Positions 30,001 through 42,000 of a DNA stretch of 64,000 nucleotides are shown in pieces (within the stretch, counting starts at the first letter, position 1; each line of letters starts with the position of its first letter). Position numbers and translations under genes: made by a program. Under the pieces are notes generated by a model, which was not told where the DNA came from, ran no database searches, and saw nothing but the letters and a program-made list of their open reading frames with translations. Origin of the DNA: Sinonovacula constricta (taxonomy: Eukaryota > Mollusca > Bivalvia > Cardiida > Solecurtidae); contig CM017568.1 in NCBI GenBank assembly GCA_007844125.1, positions 4,365,882 to 4,429,881 of the forward strand, in the 5' to 3' direction.

Positions 30001-33000
30001 TATAATCTGATGTAGACTGGTTTAGCCATGGATCTGTTATCTGATGTAGACTGGTTTAGCCTAGGATCTATTATCTGATGTAGACTGATTTAGCCTTGGA
30101 TCTATTATCTGATGTAGACTGGTTTAGCCATGGATCTGTTATCTGATGTAGACTGGTTTAGCCTTGGATCTATTATCTGATGTAGACTGGTTTAGCCATG
30201 GATCTGTTATCTGATGTAGACTGGTTTAGCCATGGATCTGTTATCTGATGTAGACTGGTTTAGCCTTGGATCTATTATCTGATGTAGACATGTTTAGCCA
30301 TGGATCTGTTATTAGATGTAGACTGGTTTAGCCTTGGATCTATTATCTGATGTAGACATGTTTAGCCATGGATCTGTTATTAGATGTAGACTGGTTTAGC
30401 CTTGGATCTGTTATCTGATGTAGACATGCTTAGCTTAGGATCTATAATCAGATGTAGACTGGTTTAGCCTTGGATCTATTATCTGATGTAGACATGTTTA
30501 GCCATGGATCTGTTATTAGATGTAGACTGGTTTAGCCTTGGATCTGTTTTCTGATGTAGACTGGTTTAGCCTTGGATCTGTTATTTGATGTAGACTGGTT
30601 TAGCCTTGGAACTGTTATCTGATGAAGACTGGTTTAGCCTTGGATCTGTTATCTGATGTAGACTTGTTTAGCCTAGAATCCATGATCAGATGTAGACTGG
30701 TTTGGTCTTGGATCTATAATCTGATGTAGACAGGTTTAGTCTAGGATCTATAATCAGATGTAGATTGCTTTAGTCTAGGATCTATAATCAGATGTAGACT
30801 GGTTTAGTCTAGGATCTATAATCAGATGTAGACTGGTTTAGTCTAGGATCTATAATCAGATGTAGACTGGTTTAGCCTAGAATCCATAATCAGATGTAGA
30901 CAGGTTTAGCCTAGGAACTATAATCAGATGTAGACTGGTTTGGCCTTGGATCTATTATCTGATGTAGACATGCTTAGCCTAGGATCTATAATCAGATGTA
31001 GACTGGTTTTGTCTTGGATCTATTATCTGATGTAGACAGATTTAGCCTAGGATCTATAATCTGATGTAGACTGGTTTAGCGGAGGATCTATAATCAGATG
31101 TAGACTGATTTAGCGGAGAATCTATTATCTGTTGTAGACTGGTTTTGATTAGGATCTATAATCAGATGCTGGACGTAAGTGTGCTTACAACATACTGCAA
31201 ATTGTTTCCAAGAAAATTAAAAAAATATGTGAATATTAAAATCATATACATGTGTCTATGAATGAAAGAGTTATATTATTTTGCAAGCCACTTCTTCAAT
31301 TCATGATAACAATGACCTTAGAAATGAAAAAAATATTTAAATCTCATAAAACCAATCCAGTTATCATTAGTGTGAAAATTACCTGAGACCGTTTCATGAC
31401 CTTGTAAAATTCCACAACTGTATTGCTTGCCATCTGTTTCAAGGTCATGTTGGTGATGACATTTCCCTCCATTTTTGTATCCAGCAGCAGATGTGGCAAC
31501 ATAGAAACAGAACCATCTGTAAAGAATATATTATGAGAAACCTGTACTGTGACACCATTCTGTTAAACTCTAGCATTTTCATTTTCTGCAAGAAAACCAA
31601 TCTTACTGATTATGTACAAAATAAATATTCCTCCCAAGCTGGAACCCTATGAAAGCTGCAAAGGGTGATGCTTATCCTCCTTCCCCGCAATTCACTGTCC
31701 AGTTATATGTGAGAACGATCTGGAGCAGAAACAACAACAAAATGTTTTAAAAAAAAAAACAATATTGAGATACCTATAAAAACATTAACATTTCTAATAA
31801 GCACCTAAAATAGTTTTTGGAACTTTTGGTCCTCTTGTGTTTGTTTTGGCACTTACTGATAGATATCATGGCTTGAATTGTCTCCAACATGACAAAAAGG
31901 TCCGATGGAAACTCGTGGTGTTTGTGTTTCATCATCAGATTACCTGCCCAGCAACCAGCCTGGAAACAGGAGAAGATCATTCTAGTGAAATGTGCACAAT
32001 GGGAAGTAATAATAATATTTCCTTAAGGGGGAAATAATTATTGTAGGGTCGGGTAATAGAAACAAGAGGTCCATGATGGCCCTTAATTGCTCACATGATG
32101 ACACAGGCTTTTAGTAGGCTCAAATTTGGCATTAAGTAATTAATAGTTATTTACTTTAGGAATCTTTGGTGAAGATTGGACCATTAGTGTGTTTGACCTA
32201 CTTCAAACCATATGTAAGATATCATAATGGCAAACATTCTGGCCAAGTTTGGTGAAGATTGGGCCATCAATGTGGCCTCTAAGTGTTTTCACAAGGTTTT
32301 TCTAAAATGTGACCTAGTAACCTACTTTTTGACCCCACGTGACTTAGTTATGAAATCATCCAAGATTTCATGGAGGCAAACATTCTGATCAAGTTTGGTG
32401 AAGATTGGGCCATAAATGGGGCCTCTAGTGTGTTCACAAGTTTTTCCTAAAATTTGATCTAGTGAACTACTTATTGACCCCAGGTGACCAAATAATGAAC
32501 TCATCCAAGATTTCAGGCAGACAAACATTCTGACCAAGTTTGATGAAGACTGGATAAAAACTGTGGCCACAAGCTAAAATGTTGACGCCGGACGAAGTGG
32601 TATCACAAAAGCTCACCTTAAAAAAACTAAAATGTTAAGAAGTAATTTTTGTAAAAAGCGAAAAAAAAATATATTGCATTTTTTTTAAAGGAGAAAAAGT
32701 TCTTGTAAAATAAGGTCACAAAATAGATACAAAAACCAGGGAAAGGTAGTTATTGCAGTATGTTGTATAAGGGGGAAAAATTGTTGAATTTTGTAAAAGT
32801 GGGAAATAGTTTTTGTCAAGCATTGTTTAAAGAGGACTTATTCAGGAATACTTTTAGTAGTATTTATGGCAAAAATTTAAAACGACAAACAATTTGAAGG
32901 AACCTATGCAATAGATGAACAATAACTTCTTTTGAGCATTACTCGTCAAATAATAATGTACAGATAATGTTCAGTAGAAACTCCCTAAACTGCAACCTGT

Positions 33001-36000
33001 GAACCCCGGAATCTTCTAAAAACCGCATATTTTTTGTGGTCCCAATTTTTTTTCCTTTCATTTCTTTGTAGAAAAAAGCTTCTGAAAAACAAAAACTCTG
33101 AATTCCGCAAACCGCAATGATTTCAGCTGAATTTTCTTTCATATTCAATGTAATTTTACCTCAATAAACCGCAAAAGATGAAAGCCACATGTCAATACAT
33201 GTGTAATTTGACATGTGGCAATTTTACAGCACCTTTATTGAAGGCAATGGTGTGGACGATGTACGGTATAATTTACGAGGTGTGAAAATCACATTTGTAT
33301 TGGATGTGTTTGATTAAGTCTTTTGTCCCTATTTGTTTAGTGGTGATTCTTTGAAGAAGATGATTAGCAGACAATTAGCAATTATATTTAAGATTTTACA
33401 TGCAATCAATTAATGTTAATTAATTGCACTTAAAGGAAAATTAATTGTATATGTTAATTAATAAGGTGCAGTAATTAAATTAAGTGTTACATATTCAAGT
33501 GTCTTATGACAAACAACATCTGATCATCTTTTTTTGTCAAACCACACTTGACACTTACATAAACAGTTAAATAAAAGGATGGGCTTGACAAAACTTGGAA
33601 TGTGATGAAGATAAACTGGATTGACTTTGAATGTACATATTAATAATGTACAGGTACATGTAATGTAAATAAATAAATAAAATATCAAATAGAAAAATAT
33701 ATAACAAACACAAAGAAAACAAAAAAACACATTTACAATAACAAAAATTATGGTATTACTACCGTTTTAATATAGTACATATATATAGTAACTATAATTG
33801 CCAAAGAAGAACACTCTGCAAACCGAAATCCTCTCTAAACCAACATATTCTGCTAGTCCGGAACACTTCAGGTTTAGGTAGTTTCTACTGTAGTATGTTA
33901 TCTAATAAAACAGATCCACAGATAATGAACTCTTCCAAAGGAAAGATGTACACTATCAAGGTAGAAGTAGTGCCCATACATGTATACAAATAACAAAAAA
34001 ACAACAACAAAGAAACAAATACATTCATAATATTGGTTTATATACTTACATTTCTAACATTGGTGTGCGCAATTTTCTTCAAGAATTTTGCACATTTCTG
34101 CAAATAGGCAAACCCCTGACTGGAGTGAAGACGGCCATTGTCGATTGAAAAGTAGTTCATCAGACGGGTTAAACTTACATTGGCTCCAACGTGCACTTTA
34201 CCATCAGAGGTTAGCTGAATAAATAATGAATAAAATTTTACACAAAATACCCATTTAAAAGTTAAAAAGACCGGTCAATAAAACAAGTCAAAAGAAGCAA
34301 AAATCCTGCTTTACAAAGTTGTTGTAAGCACAATTCAATTCAAGTAATTTCATGAAAAAAGTATATTTTTTGTACCTGTAGAGCATAAATGGACTCTCCT
34401 GACCCCTAAAGCGCTTCCAATAAAGTATGTGTCAAGACACTACACCCCCACCCTTCCTGGTGTCAAGCCTACATCACCATGAGGGCCTTATATTTAGTTC
34501 TTAAACAACAGCAGCTGAATCAAAATTAGCAAGGCCTTATATTTAATTGTTTAACAAAAATAGTAAAATCAAATTATTAGAAGCAAAAGTTTTTGTAAGT
34601 CACTTAAAATTATCTTCAACAAAACAATGACAAACATACACAATTTTTTTTTTAATCCAAGAATGCAGAAAATTGACAATGTTTTTAAGAATACAAAATA
34701 CAAGGAAACAGTAAAGAGATTAGGAATGGAAACAAGAGATTTCTCAAAGTGACCTGCACACTGATAGGTATGAATACATTTCCTTTAGGGTTCAAGAGAT
34801 ATATGTATGTGGCTGATTATACAGCAAATGACTATTTGCTTTTAGGTAGAATGATCGTGTACTTGAGTAGATTAAGTTTTCAATGGCTAAAGCCGTTTGA
34901 AACAGTTGTTTATGATTTTCACAACCTACATGACAGCAGAATCTTTTGAAGAGAAACCTGTTCTCTTAAAATGCAATCAGTGGTAATAACTTAGTCCAAA
35001 ACTCATTGTTGTTTGCATGCAAGGGACGATAAAATTAAAACTAGACCTACTGTCTCTAGGCTGCTGTAAAGACAACTTACATCCAATTTGTAAAGTTCCT
35101 CAACACCATGAAGATCTATCAAAATCTTATACATCCAAGGCCCAATGTCCTTGTACACACCTGGTAATAATAAAATATAACAAGTGTTTATCATCGGAAC
35201 TGGCTGCCTTGCCAATTTAACAAATCAAAAGTGTTCAAGATCTTAAGTAAGTGACTACATAGAAATAAGAAGCAGAATCATCGCAGCAAATTGGACATAT
35301 CACAACTTCTTCCTGTTAAATTCAGTGCCAAAACATATAAAACAAAGAAAGCATTTTTCATGTTCTTAGTCAGTATAAAATTAAGAAAATTTAATAATGA
35401 TAAAAATTCTTCTATCTGTTTTAAAAGTTCAAACCATTCTAAAATAGTGTTTGTTATTGCCTGCTGCATTGAAAATATGTTTTGATAAATGCCTGCTGCA
35501 CAGATACTCTATGTTATTGCTCGACATTGTTAATGTTAAGAATAAGTTTTTTCCGAGGTAATTTCTGCTGTAATTAATGAGTAAAACTTAAGGTATATCA
35601 TAATTAAGCCCTTCTTCATATGCTGATGGATTAAAAATTATTCAATAATGCATTCCTTTCGCATATAAATGTCACTGTAAAGATTTAGAATAAATCTTTT
35701 TTTTTCAAGTAAAAATGTTGCATGGACAAGACAAACAGCTGCACATTCCTACTGTTATCAGTTTATAAAACATAGGGTCCACTTTCATAAGTGATGCCAG
35801 TAAAAATCGCTAAATGTTTAACAGACTTAGGCAAATGCTGGGCCTTGTCTGATCAGGATCTTCAATATTTACTGAAGGGGTCCTAGCATAATGTCTTGTT
35901 ACCTTTACTAGTAACTTACAATCATACTTCCAAGATTTCTATAGCTAAGCGATAAATGTAGCACACTAAAGTTTAATGTACCTGAAGCTGTTCCACCAAA

Positions 36001-39000
36001 GACCAGTCTAAGTGACTGTCCCTTATACTGTTGTAGGAGCTCATACAGTTGGTCAAGGCTTGTAGGTTTGTGCCACTGGCGGGCACTAGATATGATCTGA
36101 AGAGGGACATCCATTGCTTCTCTCTTAGCCTGATGGCAATTTCCACTACATGCACTTCCTGTTTTCTGGCATACTCTGCTCCCAATTTCCTGAAAAAAGT
36201 TGCACTCTTTTACCAAAATCTTGTTGAACATTGTATTTGTGTAGGTGTGACTTTTTGGCATGGGTACATGCGTGTGCGACTTTAAACAGCTTTTAACTGA
36301 CTGTTTAACATCAGCAAGGGGATAAATTTTTGGAGTGGCTCGTTGACAAATACACAAATAAACAAAATCTGGATTGATCCTTCAATTCAGCTTACCATTG
36401 GCTTTAAAATAGAAACCAGATTAGGATTGACATTTACATGCCAAAGCATTTTGAACAACAAATGGCCAAAGTATGTCAATGGGCAAATTATGTTCACCAA
36501 CTAATGGGCAAAGTATTTTGACTGACAAATGGCCAAAGTATGCTAACCAATGAATGGTCAAAGTCTGTTAACCAACCAATAGACAAAGTATGTTGGCCAG
36601 CCAATGGCTAAGTATGTTGGCCAACCAATGGCAAAAGTATGTTGGCCAACCAATGGCCAAAGTATGTTGGCCAACCAATGGCTAAGTATGTTGGCCAACC
36701 AATGGCAAAAGTATGTTGGCCAACCAATGGCCAAAGTATGTTGGCCAACCAATGGCTAAGTATGTTGGCCAACCAATGGCAAAAGTATGTTGGACAACCA
36801 ATGGCCAAAGTATGTTGGCCAACCAATGGCTAAGTATGTTGGCCAACCAATGGCTAAGTATGTTGGCCAACCAATGGCAAAAGTATGTTGGCCAACCAAT
36901 GGCTAAGTATGCTGGCCAACCAATGGCAAAAATATGTTGGCCAACCAATGGCCAAAGCATGTTGGTCAACCAATGGCTAAGTATGTTGGCCAACCAATGG
37001 CAAAAGTATGTTGGCCAACCAATGGCTAAAGTATGTTGGCCAACCAATGGCTAAAGAATGTTGGCTAGCCAATGGCAAAAGTATGTTGGCTAGCCAATGG
37101 CTAAAGAATGTTGGCTAGCCAATGGCTAAGTATTTTGGCCAACCAATGGCTAAAGTATCTGGCTAGCCAATGGCTAAGTATGTTGGCCAGCCAATGGCTA
37201 AAGAATGTTGGCCAACCAATGGCTAAAGTATGTTGGCTAGCCAATGGCTAAAGAATGTTGGCTAGCCAATGGCTAAGTATGTTGGCCAGCCAATGGCTAA
37301 GTATGTTGGCCAACCAATGGCTAAAGAATGTTGGCCAACCAATGGCTAAAGTATGTTGGCCAACCATTGGCTAAGTATGTTGGCCAGCCTATGGCTAAAG
37401 AATGTTGGCTAACCAATGGCCAAAGTATGTTGACCAACCAATGGCTAAAGTATGTTGACCAACCAGTGGAGAAAGTATGTTGAACAACCAATGGCTAAAT
37501 TATGTTGGCCAACCAATGGACAATGTATGTTGGTCAACCAATGGCCAAAGTATATTGACCAACCAATGACTTAAGTATGTTGATGAACCAATGGATAAAG
37601 TATGTTGACCAACCAATAAACAAAGTATTGTTTATACCAACAAATGGCCAAATTATGTTAACCAACAAATGGCCAAAGTATGTTAACCATCAAATGGCAA
37701 AATTATGTTAACCAACAAATGGCCAAAGTATGTTAACCAACAAATGGCAAAATTATGTTAACCAACAAATGGCCAAAGTATGTTAACCAACAAATGGCCA
37801 AAGTATGTTAACCAACAAATGGCCAAATTATGTTAACCAACAAATGGCCAAAGTATGTTAACCAACAAATGGCAAAATTATGTTAACCAACAAATGGCCA
37901 AAGTATGTTAACCAACAAATGGCCAAAGTATGTTAACCAACAAATGGCAAAATTATGTTAACCAATAAATGGCCAAAGTATGTTAACCAACAAATGGCCA
38001 AAGTATGTTAACCAACAAATGGCAAAATTATGTTAACCAATAAATGGCAAAATTATGTTAACCAACAAATGGCAAAATTATGTTAACCAATAAATGGCCA
38101 AAGTATGTTAACCAACAAATGGCCAAAGTATGTTAACCAACAAATGGCAAAATTATGTTAACCAACAAATGGCCAAAGTATGTTAACCAACAAATGGCCA
38201 AAGTATGTTAACCAACAAATGGCAAAATTATGTTAACCAACAAATGGCCAAAGTATGTTAACCAACAAATGGCAAAATTATGTTAACCAATAAATGGCCA
38301 AAGTATGTTAACCAACAAATGGCCAAAGTATGTTAACCAACAAATGGCAAAATTATGTTAACCAATAAATGGCAAAATTATGTTAACCAACAAATGGCAA
38401 AATTATGTTAACCAATAAATGGCCAAAGTATGTTAACCAACAAATGGCCAAAGTATGTTAACCAACAAATGGCAAAATTATGTTAACCAACAAATGGCCA
38501 AAGTATGTTAACCAACAAATGGCCAAAGTATGTTAACCAACAAATGGCAAAATTATGTTAACCAACAAATGGCCAAAGTATGTTAACCAACAAATGGCAA
38601 AATTATGTTAACCAATAAATGGCCAAAGTATGTTAACCAACAAATGGCCAAAGAATGTTGACCAATATTTAGCCAAAGCTTTTTAACCAACAAATGGCAA
38701 AATTATGTCAATGGACAAAGTATGTTCATCCAATGGACAAAGTATTTTGACCAACCAATGGCCAAAGTATGTTGACTAACCGATGGACAAGGTATGTTAA
38801 CCAACTAATGGCCAAAGTGTGTTGACCATCCAATGGACAAGGCATGATGACCAACCGATAGCAAATGTTGTTGAAGAGAATCCGAGACAACAGCATACCT
38901 CAATATCTCCTGCTGAACAAGACTGGCCATTGACAGCAAAGGATTTCATCGCATCTAAGATAGATCTGTAACCTGAAGAAAAGATCATTATGTTCATTGT

Positions 39001-42000
39001 AGTTATCAACAGTAAATTGATCATTATCATTACTAGTCTCCATCATACATAGACAGCAGTTCTACAACTACCAACACCATCATCACAATCATCAAGCAAA
39101 GAACAAAGAGTCTTTACCTATGAATCAACAGATGATTCCATTATTGGCATCATTATCACCATCATTATCACCATCATTATCACTACAACTACCACCATCA
39201 TCATCATGACCATCGTCACTACCACAATCATCATTATTATCATCATCAGCACAACCATCAAGAAAATTGTAAAAGGTTACCTGTGCATCAAAAGATAATT
39301 TAATCATGGTAAAATCATTTCCATCATTATCACCTGAACCACTACAACCACCAACACTACCATTATCATCATCACACTACCATCATCACTACCACTACAA
39401 CCATTAGCACCATTTTTATTATTGTCATATGTTTTTGGTTTTTTAAATGTCAGCTACCAATTATGATCATCATAACATCCTGCTTGATTTAAGGAGGATG
39501 AACCCCAACAAATGTCTGGGTAGAACCACTGGCACACAGCAGATCATCTTGAAGACCTAACCACATTAAGTCCTTCACCCAGAAAAGGACTCAAGCCATG
39601 TGGTGGGAGGCTAAGCAGTCAGAGGAGTTATAAGTCGACGGCTTTACCATAACCATAGAGGCAACTCTATCATCATCATAAAATATGATCAAGAAACAGT
39701 AAGGAAGTTACCTGTGCATCTGCAGATTATTCCATCAAAGGCATCCTCTACTGTCTGCTTGCTGGGTTTAGGATTCTCTTTAAGCAGCCTGTGTTGTAAC
39801 AACAAGATTTTAACATTTTCATAGCAAATAAGAAATATCACTTAAAGTAACAAAATCCTGCAAAGATCTAATGAATATGAACTTAAGGGGGTGCAACTAC
39901 AAATGGTATGTGGTATGCACCTTCATGTTTATGGTGAAGGTTGAATGACATACTGTAAATAATATGGAAGTTATTGCTGATACAGAGAAAAAGACAAGAC
40001 AGAGATACACATCTTCCGGTCAAGCAGTTGTTCTGCCCAGATAAGGAAAATAATTAACACAGACACACACGTATTTAGATCTAGTTAATACTTTTTCATA
40101 AATAGCCATCAAAAGCTGTATGTGTTACACCAATAAGCAAGTCACAGAAGCCACACTGGTTGAAAGTAATAAAATAAGCACACATATGCAATTAACAGCT
40201 TATCCGACATCTTCATATACACCATATGAACACTTACGCATACATATTCATGATCTGGGCTGGGCTACAGAAGCCACATTGACTGCCATTATACTTGTTC
40301 AGTGTGTACTGTATTGGATGTAGGCCGTCCTTCAGGTTGCCCAGTCCTTCAATGGTCCAGATGTCCCACCCATCACACATCAACACAGGACACAGACACT
40401 ACAACAACAAAATCAGTCACATGTGTTTCCATCCGAGATGTAACTCAAATAAAAAGAACTTAACAATAAAGAGAAGTTACCAGAATTTGTATTTTAAGGT
40501 CAAGTAGAGAATTTCAGACAATACAAAAACAACATAATAGTTTTTTATGTTCTGTCTGAGATGTTACTCAGCTAAAACATCTTTGCAGTAAAGTAGAGAT
40601 TTTTAGACACTCTAGACATATATGTTTTCTATTACTCAAGTAAAACTGTGTCAAAGTAAAGATTTAGACTTTAGACACTGTGAAAACAACAGATGTAATT
40701 GGTCAATCTTTGACATAAATCATGAACAAAAGTTTTAGACAGTACAGACAAAAATAATAGTACACTAAAAATAAATCAGCAAACACTTTTGTTCTGTTTG
40801 AGGCATTAGTTATTCAGTAAGACAGCTGACTCAACAGCCAGTTAGTCAGTTTAAAACAGGTCATTTGATTCAGAAAGGAGCCCCTGGAGTGCCTTGGATT
40901 AAAAGCATGAACCAAGAAACACTCCAGCCTTTCAAGTGTGGATGCAAATCCTTGTTTGGGCAAAACCTTTCATGTGAGAAGCCATGTGACCACTCCCGGG
41001 CCTCCTTTCTGAATCAAACGAAACAAAAGTAAGTCATACCACCACAACAAGTCTGTTAATGGTGATACCAACACAACAAGTCTGTTAATGGTGATACCAA
41101 CACAACATGTCTGTTAATGGTGACTAAGAAATCTCTGGCTGGGACTTACTTTTGTTTTTGTTGGCCTTTTCAAATACAGCTCTGTACCACAATTATGATA
41201 ATTTTTGCAATGCTTATTTATCTGTGAAGGACAACCACAGAAAAATATATGGGAACCACAAGCTAATGGCAGGTCAGCTGGAAGACCTAACAACATTAAT
41301 GTTATTGCAGTGAACTGTACTTGATCCTGTGCAGTGGGGGGCTTATACACAACCATCTTGGCCATGCAGTCCTTATTTTTCCTGGACTTTGTCCTATTTC
41401 AGCTAGAAGTCACTAAATAACCATTATTTAGAATTTATGTTTTACACACCAAATACTCACTGCATTAATGGCCACATGCTCTTTCTCTCCATTGGATGGA
41501 TTGGGAATGGTTGCCATGATAACGCAGAGGCCACACCCACCTTCACGACACATGAATTTTGTGCCTTTTGATTGGTTACTGTCACGCAGGTATTCCAGAA
41601 GAGAAGTGGCACCATCTATTTTATTCCCAACTTGAAATATAAGAAAATAAGCCTATTTATGAAGAGGGGTGATGAATAAATTTGTGAAACTATAAATAAC
41701 TTAAAGTTTTGTTTACTTAGATTTTAAAAGAGTGAACTTTTAGATCCCTTCCAACTGTCTGTGCCTAATGGTTAAAATATTCAACATGAAAATTGCTTAC
41801 TAACAACATGCAACAGTAAATAGTGTATTTAATTGTTCAGATCAATCCAACATACAAACAGGAAAAATAGGACAATATTTCAGGGAACTGACCAGCACAT
41901 CTTTGCTTATACAGGATGTTTATCACATCATAAACAGTAAAGTGTTGTGATCAAAGTCCCTGCTTATAAATGATGTTGCAAAAATTGAAAATTTGATTAC

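Noticed and set aside
29708..30010. 100-codon plus-strand ORF as a gene
   Set aside because: It lies inside the 382-bp TIR element and runs through its terminus into the tandem repeat; no known domain.
27755..31165. CRISPR array
   Set aside because: Repeats are contiguous with no unique spacers, no cas genes, and the DNA is animal; it is a minisatellite.
36558..37054. ORFs of up to 121 codons on both strands
   Set aside because: Produced by the 25-bp tandem repeat; no start context, no family similarity.
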